Positions 1 to 7,352 of a stretch of DNA of 46,640 nt are shown here, one piece after another. The translations under genes were made by a program, and so were the position numbers. A model generated the notes under the pieces. The model was not told the DNA's origin. It did not search any database and saw only the letters and a program-made list of their open reading frames with translations. Position 1 is the first letter of the stretch, and each line of letters opens with the position of its first letter. The stretch spans positions 1-46,640 of the forward strand of contig JAWLED010000013.1 of NCBI GenBank assembly GCA_041686235.1, written 5' to 3'. Source of the stretch: JAAAOH01 sp041686235 (GTDB lineage Bacteria; Spirochaetota; Spirochaetia; DSM-27196; PWMO01).

Positions 1-147
1 GCGCCCGGCGCGGCCGCTCAACTACGCAAAATCATGCGCGCCGCCCAAAGCGCGCAATTTTTTGCGCGCAAGTTCGTGCAGGTCGACCGCCACGCCGGTG
101 GTCCAACTGATGGCGGTGTCCTAATTTGTTTTGAGACCGCCGCTTAG
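1..147 (+). CDS. Possible 3' end of an unidentified gene
   Basis: Frame 1 is open from the first base to a TAG at 145-147, giving 48 residues that end in GGVLICFETAA. I recognise no family. The frame contains the inverted repeat at 50-69, and its third-position GC (about 60%) is only weakly gene-like, so it could equally be non-coding upstream DNA of the butyrate kinase operon. Low confidence. Confidence 0.25.
   Translation, partial: APGAAAQLRKIMRAAQSAQFFARKFVQVDRHAGGPTDGGVLICFETAA
50..69. promoter_or_regulatory. Inverted repeat upstream of the sigma-54 promoter
   Basis: Perfect inverted repeat: GCGCGCAA (50-57), a TTTT loop, TTGCGCGC (62-69). It lies about 105 bp upstream of the -24 element. 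That is a usual distance for an upstream activator site bound by a bacterial enhancer-binding protein. No T-tract follows on either strand, so it is not an obvious intrinsic terminator. The activator-site role is inference. Confidence 0.35.
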
Positions 148-172
148 AAAAATACTTCCGGCCCGGGCTGCC

Positions 173-188
173 TGGCACAAGAGTTGCA
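173..188 (+). promoter_or_regulatory. Sigma-54 (RpoN) promoter of the buk-kor-ptb operon
   Basis: TGGCAC (173-178), five bases, then TTGCA (184-188) matches the -24/-12 consensus TGGCAC-N5-TTGCA with GG and GC at the invariant positions. Transcription would start near 199-200, leaving about a 40-base leader with an AGGAGG ribosome site before the buk ATG at 241. The Bacillus bkd operon, which also carries ptb and buk, is sigma-54 dependent, so the context fits. An RpoN activator gene is not in this window. Confidence 0.8.
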
Positions 189-240
189 ATGTATTACATG
201 ACATACACTGCTTCCCGCGAAACAGGAGGCCCGGCAGACC

Positions 241-1353
241 ATGGAAAAAACGTATCGCGTACTTGTTATAAACCCAGGCTCAACGTCCACGAAAGTTGCC
301 GTTTTCGACAACGAAGTACCAATCCTCGAGCAAACCCTGCGCCACGCAACCAAAGAGCTCGATAAATACGAGCGCATCTCCGATCAGTTCGGCTTGCGAA
401 AGCAGGTCATTCTCGACGAGCTCGCCGCGGACAATATTTCGGTAAAGTCGCTTTCCTGCGTGGTCGGGCGCGGCGGGCTCATTCACCCGGTTTCGGGCGG
501 AACATACGAAGTGAATGAGCACATGATCTCCGACCTGCAGGTCGGCGTGCTCGGAGAGCATGCCTCCAATCTCGGCGGGATCCTCGCCCACGAAATCGCC
601 GCTGAAACCGGAATCCCGAGCTATATCGTTGATCCGGTCGTCGTCGACGAGCTCGAGGAGGTGGCACGCCCCTCGGGCATACCGGACTTCGACCGTACCA
701 GCATCTTTCATGCACTCAACCAAAAAGCGGTGGCGAGGCGCTTCGCCGCCAACCAGGGCAAGAGTTACGACGAGTTGAACCTCGTCATCGTTCATCTCGG
801 CGGCGGCATCACGGTGGGCGCCCACCGGCGTGGCCGCGTGGTCGACGTCAACGACGGGCTCAACGGCGAGGGCCCCTTTACTCCGGAGCGAAGCGGCGGG
901 CTCCCCGCTTTGAAACTTGCAAAGCTCTGCTATTCGGGCGAGTTCAGCCACAGCGAAATGAAAAAGAAGATCAAGGGAGGCGGCGGCCTCGTCGCCTACC
1001 TCGGAACCAACGACGGGCGTGAGGTCGCACAAAAGATCGACGACGGCGACGAGACGGCGCGGCTCGTCTACGAGGCCATGGCGTATCAAACCGCCAAGGA
1101 AGTCGGCGCAATGGCCGCCGTACTCGAAGGCTCGGTGGACGCGATCATCCTCACCGGGGGACTTGCTCATGACGAGCGGTTCTGCGAATGGGTAAAAAAG
1201 CGGGTCGCGTTTCTCGCCCCCGTGGAGGTATATCCCGGCGAGGACGAGATGAAAGCACTTGCCGAGGGCGCCATCCGCGTTCTCTCGGGAGCCGAGCCGG
1301 CGCTCGAGTACCAAGGGGCTGCCGCGACCACCTCGACGACGGTAACACAATGA
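241..1353 (+). CDS. buk: Butyrate kinase
   Basis: Cytoplasmic acid kinase that makes ATP from butyryl phosphate, or branched-chain acyl phosphate, and ADP. The 370-residue product begins with the family phosphate-binding motif NPGSTSTK (about residues 11-18). It carries the internal motifs GRGGLIHPVSGGTYEVN, FDRTSIFHALNQKA and VHLGGGITVGAH typical of the acetokinase fold. Length is close to the usual 355, with an extra threonine- and alanine-rich tail of about 15 residues. An AGGAGG ribosome site precedes the ATG. The stop overlaps the next start (ATGA). Linkage to ptb and a 2-oxoacid oxidoreductase points to branched-chain acids (isobutyrate, isovalerate) as natural products rather than, or besides, butyrate. 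The substrate is inference. Confidence 0.93.
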   Translation: MEKTYRVLVINPGSTSTKVAVFDNEVPILEQTLRHATKELDKYERISDQFGLRKQVILDELAADNISVKSLSCVVGRGGLIHPVSGGTYEVNEHMISDLQVGVLGEHASNLGGILAHEIAAETGIPSYIVDPVVVDELEEVARPSGIPDFDRTSIFHALNQKAVARRFAANQGKSYDELNLVIVHLGGGITVGAHRRGRVVDVNDGLNGEGPFTPERSGGLPALKLAKLCYSGEFSHSEMKKKIKGGGGLVAYLGTNDGREVAQKIDDGDETARLVYEAMAYQTAKEVGAMAAVLEGSVDAIILTGGLAHDERFCEWVKKRVAFLAPVEVYPGEDEMKALAEGAIRVLSGAEPALEYQGAAATTSTTVTQ

Positions 1354-2021
1354 AACGGATTACCATTCTCACCGGACACTACGGAAGCGGGAAGAGCGAG
1401 GTTGCCATCAACCTCGCCCTCAGACAGGTAAACGGCGAGCGCAGCCTTGCGCTCGTTGACCTCGATGTCGTAAACCCGTATTTCCGCTCGCGTGAACAGC
1501 GATCCTTGCTCGAAGAGCACGGGATCCGCGTCATCGCCAACGCGCTCGGCCAGGATGTCGGCATGGACATCCCCGCCATCTCGGCGGAGATTAACGCGCC
1601 GCTTCAGAACAAAGGCACCCAAGCCATCATCGACTCCGGCGGTGATCCCGCCGGTGCACGCCTGCTCGGACGTTTTCGAAACATGCTGCCCCGCGAGGAG
1701 ACCGACGTCTTTTGCGTGGTGAATGCCTCCCGGCCGGAGACCTCGAACGCTGAGGGTATCAAGGAATACCTCCATGGAATAGAGGAAAGCTCGGGACTCG
1801 AAATCACCGGGATCGTAAACAACACCCACATGCTCGAGCACACCGAGATTTCGCATATTCGCAAAGGCAACGAGATATGCAAAGAGGTGAGCACCGAGCT
1901 TGATATACCGATTCGTTACGTCGGAGTCTTCCGGCCGTTGGTCGGAGAGGTAACGGACGAAATAGTTGGAGAGATACTGCCGATTTCCATGTACCTGCGA
2001 GAAACATGGATGTCGAGGTGA
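1350..2021 (+). CDS. P-loop ATP-binding protein of the oxidoreductase operon
   Basis: A 223-residue cytoplasmic P-loop NTPase of the MinD/ParA-like (SIMIBI) kind. Walker A is GHYGSGKS (residues 9-16). LALVDLDVVNP follows as the second nucleotide motif, then an IIDSGGDPAG switch-like segment and GIVNNTHM near residue 150. The ATG at 1350 overlaps the buk stop, which sets the start; a longer frame reaching back to 1188 only shadows buk. Homologues commonly sit beside 2-oxoacid:ferredoxin oxidoreductase genes in anaerobes, where their role is not established. It could load a cofactor or Fe-S cluster or act as a maturation ATPase, but nothing in the sequence decides this. Confidence 0.8.
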   Translation: MKRITILTGHYGSGKSEVAINLALRQVNGERSLALVDLDVVNPYFRSREQRSLLEEHGIRVIANALGQDVGMDIPAISAEINAPLQNKGTQAIIDSGGDPAGARLLGRFRNMLPREETDVFCVVNASRPETSNAEGIKEYLHGIEESSGLEITGIVNNTHMLEHTEISHIRKGNEICKEVSTELDIPIRYVGVFRPLVGEVTDEIVGEILPISMYLRETWMSR

Positions 2022-2045
2022 GCATAATCTGAGGAGGACACGCCC

Positions 2046-2270
2046 ATGGCAAAGGCCAAAGGAAAGGTAACCTTCGACACGGACCGCTGCAAGGGCTGCG
2101 AGCTCTGCACCTCGGTCTGCCCGGTCGATATCGTAGTGATGGACACAAGCACCATCAATGGCAAAGGCTACAACCCGGCAACCGTCAATGATATGGACAA
2201 GTGCATCGCGTGCGGCAATTGCGCAATGATGTGCCCCGATCTTGTCATCACGGTTGAACGAGTCGCGTAA
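2046..2270 (+). CDS. korD: 2-oxoacid:ferredoxin oxidoreductase, delta (ferredoxin-like) subunit
   Basis: A 74-residue protein with two [4Fe-4S] motifs, CKGCELCTSVCP (about residues 16-27) and CIACGNCAMMCP (about residues 55-66). It passes electrons from the catalytic alpha/beta subunits to ferredoxin. The delta-alpha-beta-gamma gene order is that of archaeal-type four-subunit KOR/VOR enzymes. A GAGGAG ribosome site precedes the ATG. The gap to korA is 15 bases, so they are surely co-transcribed. Whether the complex prefers 2-oxoglutarate or branched-chain 2-oxo acids cannot be told from this subunit. Confidence 0.9.
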   Translation: MAKAKGKVTFDTDRCKGCELCTSVCPVDIVVMDTSTINGKGYNPATVNDMDKCIACGNCAMMCPDLVITVERVA

Positions 2271-2285
2271 TCCGGAGGTGAGTTT

Positions 2286-3347
2286 ATGGAAAAGATCTTG
2301 ATGAAAGGAAACGAGGCGATCCCGCAGGCAGCGATACGCGGGGGTTGCCGATTCTTCTTTGGATATCCCATCACGCCGCAAAACGAGATCCCTGAATACA
2401 TGTCCCGCGAGCTTCCCAAGGCCGGCGGCACGTTTCTGCAGGCGGAAAGCGAGATCGGCGCGATCAACATGGTCTACGGTGCAGGCGGTGCAGGCGCACG
2501 CGTGATGACCTCATCCTCCTCGCCCGGTATTGCCCTCAAGCAGGAAGGCATCAGCTACATCGTCGGCTCGGAGGTTCCCTGCGTTATCGTGAACATGATG
2601 AGAGGCGGTCCCGGCCTCGGCGGAATCCAGCCTTCCCAGGCCGATTACTTTCAATCGACCCGCGGCGGGGGAAACGGCGACTATTACATGCCCGTGTTTG
2701 CCCCGGCAAACATCCAGGAGGCGGTCGACATCATGATCGAGGCCTTCGACATTGCCGACTACTATCGTCACCCCGTGATGCTTTTGGGCGACGGCATGAT
2801 CGGCCAAATGATGGAGCCGGTCGAGTTCAAGGAACCGCCCAAGCGCGACCTTCCCCCCAAGGACTGGGCAACCGACGGCACCGGCGGAACACGCGAGCCC
2901 AACATCATCAATTCGCTGCGGCTCGACCCCGCCGACCTCGAGAAGCTCAACATCAAGCTGCAGAAAAAGTACCAAGAGATGCGTGAGAACGAGACGCGCT
3001 ATGAAATGTTTCACACCGAGGACGCGGAGTTCGTCTTCGTCTCCTACGGCACCAGCTCCCGCATCGTCAAAAACGCCGTCAATCAACTGCGCGAGAAGGG
3101 CATAAAGGCCGGCCTCATTCGCCCCATCTCGGTGTGGCCCTTCCCCCATCGTGCGTTCGAAGAGCTCCCCGCATCGGTCCGCGCACTCATGGCGGTCGAA
3201 ATGAGCCACGGTCAGATGATCGACGACGTCAAGATCGGTGCCGCCGGGCGCTGGCCGGTCGGTTTCCACGGACGCTCGGGCGGTATGATTCCCACCGAAG
3301 CCGAGATCGTGGAAGCGTGTGAGAATATGTTTGCGGAGGTCAAGTAA
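2286..3347 (+). CDS. korA: 2-oxoacid:ferredoxin oxidoreductase, alpha subunit
   Basis: A 353-residue protein carrying the pyrimidine-binding (PYR) half of the thiamine diphosphate site and the following transketolase-C-like domain. Typical segments are the N-terminal KGNEAIPQAAIRGGC, FFGYPITPQNEIPEYM and ESEIGAINMVYGA. GGPGLGGIQPSQADYFQ and a C-terminal RPISVWPFP also match the family. A GGAGGTGA ribosome site precedes the ATG. The stop shares one base with the korB start (TAATG). The complex oxidatively decarboxylates a 2-oxo acid to an acyl-CoA and reduces ferredoxin. Association with Ptb and Buk favours branched-chain 2-oxo acids (VOR-type), which is inference. Confidence 0.92.
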   Translation: MEKILMKGNEAIPQAAIRGGCRFFFGYPITPQNEIPEYMSRELPKAGGTFLQAESEIGAINMVYGAGGAGARVMTSSSSPGIALKQEGISYIVGSEVPCVIVNMMRGGPGLGGIQPSQADYFQSTRGGGNGDYYMPVFAPANIQEAVDIMIEAFDIADYYRHPVMLLGDGMIGQMMEPVEFKEPPKRDLPPKDWATDGTGGTREPNIINSLRLDPADLEKLNIKLQKKYQEMRENETRYEMFHTEDAEFVFVSYGTSSRIVKNAVNQLREKGIKAGLIRPISVWPFPHRAFEELPASVRALMAVEMSHGQMIDDVKIGAAGRWPVGFHGRSGGMIPTEAEIVEACENMFAEVK

Positions 3348-4099
3348 TGCCTGTTGTATTCGATAGAACAAAAGGACTAACCGATGTCGAGACCCACTAC
3401 TGTCCCGGCTGTACACACGGAATCATACACCGGCTCGTCGGTGAAGTGATGGAAGAGATGGACCTGCTCGGCAACGCGATCGGCGTAGCGCCGGTCGGGT
3501 GCTCGGTGCTTGCCTACAAATACTTCAACTGCGACATGCACGAGGCCGCTCACGGGCGGGCGCCGGCCATGGCAACCGGCGTTAAGCGAGTTCACCCCGA
3601 CAATACGGTGTTCACCTATCAAGGTGACGGAGACCTCGCCTCCATCGGAACCAACGAAATCGTGCACGCCGCCCACCGTGGCGAAAACATCACGGTAATC
3701 TTCGTCAACAACGCAATTTACGGAATGACCGGCGGGCAGATGGCACCAACCACGATGATTGGACAGCGGACTACTACTTCGCCCCTCGGGCGCGACGCGA
3801 AACATACCGGTGAGCCCATCCGGGTATCCGAGATGCTGGCAACCATAAACGGCTCGGCGTTCATAGAGCGCGTTTCGGTGCACAAGCCGGCCCATGTTCG
3901 AAAGGCCAAGAAAGCAATTCGTGCGGCCTTCGAAACCCAACAGCAGAAGCAAGGCTTCTCCCTCGTGGAGGTCCTGTCGACCTGTCCGACGAACTGGGGC
4001 ATACCCCCGGTGGAGGCGCTCCAGTGGCTTGCCGACAATATGATGCCGTACTATCCGCTGGGCAACTTCCGACATCCCGAAAAGGAGGTTCAGTCATGA
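3347..4099 (+). CDS. korB: 2-oxoacid:ferredoxin oxidoreductase, beta (TPP-binding) subunit
   Basis: A 250-residue catalytic subunit. It has the thiamine diphosphate/Mg motif GDGDLASIG followed about 20 residues later by FVNN. It also has the cysteines expected for the proximal [4Fe-4S] cluster: HYCPGCTHG near residue 20, VGCSV near residue 49 and STCPTNW near residue 208. These match the OFOR beta family in order and spacing. It overlaps korA by one base and korC by four (ATGA), consistent with translational coupling and equal stoichiometry. Confidence 0.92.
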   Translation: MPVVFDRTKGLTDVETHYCPGCTHGIIHRLVGEVMEEMDLLGNAIGVAPVGCSVLAYKYFNCDMHEAAHGRAPAMATGVKRVHPDNTVFTYQGDGDLASIGTNEIVHAAHRGENITVIFVNNAIYGMTGGQMAPTTMIGQRTTTSPLGRDAKHTGEPIRVSEMLATINGSAFIERVSVHKPAHVRKAKKAIRAAFETQQQKQGFSLVEVLSTCPTNWGIPPVEALQWLADNMMPYYPLGNFRHPEKEVQS

Positions 4100-4650
4100 T
4101 GGAGGAGAAAATCATAGCCGCCGGTTTCGGGGGCCAGGGCGTGATGTCGCTTGGACGACTCATCGCCTATACCGGCATGCACAACGGCAAAGAAGTTTCC
4201 TGGGTTCCGTCTTACGGCCCCGAGATGCGTGGCGGTACGGCAAACTGCAATGTGATCGTCTCCGACACCCCCATCGGCTCGCCGATCATCAACGGGGATG
4301 CGACGACCGCAATAGTGATGAACTATCCGTCAATGGTGAAGTTCGTCTCCGAGCTCAATCCGGACGGGCTCATGCTGTACAACAGTTCGCTCATCGAGAA
4401 GGAGCCCGAACGAGATGACATCCGAGTCATTGCAGTGGACGCAAATCGCCTCGCGCAAGAGTCCGGCAGTCTGAAGGTTGCAAATATGGTCATGCTCGGT
4501 GCCTTTCTCGAGGCTTCGAAGATCTTTGAGCTCTCGGAAGTCGTAGATGCGCTCAAAAAGGTTTTCGGGCCCTCGAAGGAAAAGTTCATACCGATGAACG
4601 AAGAGGCACTCAAACAGGGCATGGAGGTCGTTAACGCGGTAAAGGTGTAA
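4096..4650 (+). CDS. korC: 2-oxoacid:ferredoxin oxidoreductase, gamma subunit
   Basis: A 184-residue protein of the POR/KOR gamma family, with the N-terminal motif AAGFGGQGVMSLGRL, then PSYGPEMRGGTANC and NYPSMVKF, all typical of gamma subunits that complete the CoA site. The start is the first ATG of an ATGATG pair at 4096, eight bases after AAAGGAGG and overlapping the korB stop. The frame is open further upstream to 4024, but that part lies inside korB and is rejected. It closes the delta-alpha-beta-gamma set. Confidence 0.9.
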   Translation: MMEEKIIAAGFGGQGVMSLGRLIAYTGMHNGKEVSWVPSYGPEMRGGTANCNVIVSDTPIGSPIINGDATTAIVMNYPSMVKFVSELNPDGLMLYNSSLIEKEPERDDIRVIAVDANRLAQESGSLKVANMVMLGAFLEASKIFELSEVVDALKKVFGPSKEKFIPMNEEALKQGMEVVNAVKV

Positions 4651-4655
4651 CGAAA

Positions 4656-5588
4656 ATGACGAGTTTTAGTGACGTATTGCACGAAGCACAGTCCTACGGT
4701 CCACACACCATTTCGGTGGCCTGTTCTCAAGACCCCGACGTGCTCGAAGCGGTCTCCGAGGCTACGGCGCACGGCATAGCCGACGCTCTCTTGTTCGGGG
4801 ATGCGGAGCAGACGAAGTCGATTGCCGAGGAGCACGGATTTGATATCTCCAACTGCTCCCTTGTCGATGCAAAAGACCCGACGGAGGCGTCTATGCTCGC
4901 GGTAAAAGCGGTGAGCAACGGCGACGCTCAGGTGCTCATGAAAGGCTTGGTGGATACCTCGGTGTTCATGAAGCAAGCGCTGAACTCCGAATACGGTCTT
5001 CGCGCCGGCGGAATACTGAGCCACGTGGCGGTATTCAGCGTGCCGGGCTACCCGCGGTTGCTCCTCGGCACCGATTCGGCCATCAACATTGCTCCCGACC
5101 TCGAGCAGAAACGCCAAATTATCGAGAACGCGTGCGGCTTTGCCCACGCCATCGGGATTCCGACTCCGAAGATCGCCCTGCTGTGCGCCAAAGAGAAGGT
5201 CGACCCGAAGATGCCCTGCACCGAAGATGCCGCGCGACTCGTCGAGATGAACGAGTCCGGCCAAATCTCCGGGTGCACCGTCGGCGGGCCGTTTGCCCTC
5301 GACAATGCCGTATCTCTCGAGGCGGCAAAGCACAAGGGCATCGTTCATCCGGTAGCCGGACGCGCCGACGTGTTGGTCTCCCCGGATATCGAGGCCGGAA
5401 ACATACTCTACAAGAGCCTGGTCTTTCTCGGGGGCGCAAAGAGCGCGGCGATCGTGGTCGGCGCTCGAGCACCGATCGTGCTTACCTCGCGTGCAGACTC
5501 GAGCGAGACAAAGCTCAACTCCATCGCGCTCGCGGTGCTGCAAGCAACCGCAGACGCCCAATCGGCCGAAGCCGAGGTGCGGTGGTAG
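4656..5588 (+). CDS. ptb: Phosphate butyryltransferase
   Basis: A 310-residue cytoplasmic enzyme of the PTA/PTB family that converts acyl-CoA plus phosphate to acyl phosphate, which Buk then uses to make ATP. Family segments include GDAQVLMKGLVDTSVFMKQ, LSHVAVFSVPGYPR, TDSAINIAPDL and the C-terminal KSLVFLGGAKSAAIVVGARAPIVLTSRAD. Length is normal (about 300). It lies six bases after korC, so the operon encodes oxidation of a 2-oxo acid through to ATP formation. Such a route is known in spirochaetes that ferment branched-chain amino acids to isovalerate and isobutyrate. The ribosome site (AAAGG about 14 bases upstream) is weak. Confidence 0.92.
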   Translation: MTSFSDVLHEAQSYGPHTISVACSQDPDVLEAVSEATAHGIADALLFGDAEQTKSIAEEHGFDISNCSLVDAKDPTEASMLAVKAVSNGDAQVLMKGLVDTSVFMKQALNSEYGLRAGGILSHVAVFSVPGYPRLLLGTDSAINIAPDLEQKRQIIENACGFAHAIGIPTPKIALLCAKEKVDPKMPCTEDAARLVEMNESGQISGCTVGGPFALDNAVSLEAAKHKGIVHPVAGRADVLVSPDIEAGNILYKSLVFLGGAKSAAIVVGARAPIVLTSRADSSETKLNSIALAVLQATADAQSAEAEVRW

Positions 5589-6132
5589 CGGTGCCGGCGC
5601 ACTCACCGAACCCTGAAGACGCACAGGCCGTCGCACACGCGCGCTCGGAGCTCGAACGTCTGAGCGAGGCGGCGGTCGATGCGTCGAGCATGATATACAT
5701 GCTCAAAGCGGGGTTCTTCGGCTACGCCGCTTCAGAGATCAACCTCTACACCGTGGGGCCGGTGGCGCAAGAGGTCGGCTGGCCGGAGTTGCCCGTGAGG
5801 ATCGCCGATCTCAGGCGTGGCGGAGACGTGGGGTGGACGCGAGACACGATCGAGATAGCACACGCCTTCGTCGACTCCGACACCGGGGCCAATGACGAGC
5901 TGCTGCTGCGTCTCGCCGCCGCACGCAGCCTTCCGGTAATCAGCGAAGACCACGGCGTGCTCAACCAAGCCGAAGAGCACGGACTCCCCTACTTCAACGC
6001 ACTCATGGTTCTCGCGCTCGTCCGTATCCGTAACCGCATTACGGAGGACGACTACGAAGAGTGTTTCGAGTTACTGCGCGGTGTCGGGCACTATGGACTC
6101 GACGTGCTATCGTTCTCGCGGGCGGTCGCACG
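5582..6132 (+). CDS. PIN-like domain nuclease, 3' end lost in gap
   Basis: The frame starts at GTG 5582 (overlapping the ptb stop) or GTG 5591 and is open into the N run; about 183 residues are visible. It has the spaced acidic residues of a PIN-type RNase: VDASSMIYML (first Asp), PVAQEVGW (Glu), DSDTGANDELLL and PVISEDHGVLNQA (further Asp). NALMVLALVRIRNRITEDDYEE follows, as in stand-alone PIN proteins. All expected metal-binding acids appear present. No antitoxin-like partner is visible, and coupling to ptb is odd. The stop codon must lie in the gap or just after it; the frame printed beyond the gap is antisense to the next gene. Substrate unknown. Confidence 0.65.
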
Positions 6133-6232
6133 NNNNNNNNNNNNNNNNNNNNNNNNNNNNNNNNNNNNNNNNNNNNNNNNNNNNNNNNNNNNNNNNNNNN
6201 NNNNNNNNNNNNNNNNNNNNNNNNNNNNNNNN
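6133..6232. other. Assembly gap (100 N)
   Basis: Exactly 100 N, a standard placeholder of unknown real length. It removes the 3' end of the PIN gene and any terminator between the two convergent genes. Confidence 0.99.
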
Positions 6233-6268
6233 CGGTTCGACGGCGGCGCGACACCACTCCCCCGCAGG

Positions 6269-7327
6269 TTACTGAATGACCAAGCTATCGAAATACTCTA
6301 TCACGTGCGCCACGAATTCCTCGCGAGCCGCTTCTTCCATATCGTTGAACGCAAAGGAACGCGAAGCTTCCCGGCTGACCCCGCTTGCCCTATCCTGCTC
6401 GTTGTAGGCAACGACGACTGAGTCGGACGGATCGACGAACTCGAGGTTCATATACCACCGGGTGACCTCGTATTTGCCGTCCTCCTCCGCCTCGAGCTCG
6501 GCCTCGCCCCTGACTTGGAGCGGGCCGTCCTGCGAAACAACGAACCCTTCGGAGCTCAACGCCTCGCCGAGCGCCTGCTCGATACGAGCGGCGCCCTCGC
6601 CGCTCAACGTTATCCGATACGCCATGCGCGAGGCAAGCTCGGCGCGGCGCTCCGTTACCTCCTGCTCGTCATAGGGAAGCTGCAGGGTCCGGGCCATGGG
6701 GGCAAAGATGATTTGAAGCTGATCGATGAGCGAGCGGTTATTCTGTGCGACAACATTGGCAGCGCTTAGGTAGGCAAACCGCCGCACGACACCCTCTTCC
6801 CCGCGGCTCTCTTGCATGAATCGACGGACCTGCTCGCCGTTTTTTTGGATAAGATCGCGGTATACCCGCCCCGTTTCCATTCGATTCATGTAGGCGATAA
6901 CGTGAACACGGCCCTGGGAATCGGTAAAGCTCTCCCCGTGCTGAACATTCACGAGTCGCTCGTCCGACTGGACGCTTGTAGCCCCGGCTATCTCAACCTC
7001 GCTTTCGGTGAGTGTTTCAGAGCCGCGCGCGATCTCCCGATAGCGCTCGTTTATCCGATTATCAACCGACACGCGCGCCTCGAAGACCTGAGAAAGTGAG
7101 CCAAGCGCATCTTGCTCCGCCGACCGGCGCGTATCCCCGGAACCAATTGCCGAGAGGTATTCCTCGTCGGGATAGACCGATTTTGGATCTTCATACCACT
7201 GGGGAACGGATCCGCTCCCCTGCCCGCCGTCCCCGTTGCCCCTCGAGCTCGACGGGGAGGAGGCACAGCCTGTGACAACCACGAGGGCCGCAACTATACT
7301 CAAAACGCCGAGGAATCGCCTGTTCAT
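6269..7327 (-). CDS. LPP20-family lipoprotein
   Basis: A 352-residue lipoprotein. The start at 7327 gives MNRRFLGVLS, a hydrophobic segment and the lipobox VVTGC with Cys21. A low-complexity SSPSSSRGNGDGGQGSG linker follows, then WYEDPKSVYPDEEYLSAIGSG, which is the entry to an LPP20-like domain (about residues 45-180). The rest is an alpha/beta domain with a charged C-terminus. It is the last gene of a three-lipoprotein operon with COG3014-like and LpoB-like genes, a grouping known from several Gram-negatives where these proteins are thought to act at the cell envelope. The exact role is unknown. The stop is 37 bases from the gap. Confidence 0.75.
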   Translation of the reverse strand: MNRRFLGVLSIVAALVVVTGCASSPSSSRGNGDGGQGSGSVPQWYEDPKSVYPDEEYLSAIGSGDTRRSAEQDALGSLSQVFEARVSVDNRINERYREIARGSETLTESEVEIAGATSVQSDERLVNVQHGESFTDSQGRVHVIAYMNRMETGRVYRDLIQKNGEQVRRFMQESRGEEGVVRRFAYLSAANVVAQNNRSLIDQLQIIFAPMARTLQLPYDEQEVTERRAELASRMAYRITLSGEGAARIEQALGEALSSEGFVVSQDGPLQVRGEAELEAEEDGKYEVTRWYMNLEFVDPSDSVVVAYNEQDRASGVSREASRSFAFNDMEEAAREEFVAHVIEYFDSLVIQ

Positions 7328-7352
7328 ACATGCATCCTTTATCATTGCTACC

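Noticed and set aside
280..2381. Minus-strand frames opposite buk and the ATPase/ferredoxin genes
   Set aside because: Antisense shadows of clearly identified genes that form a tight operon.
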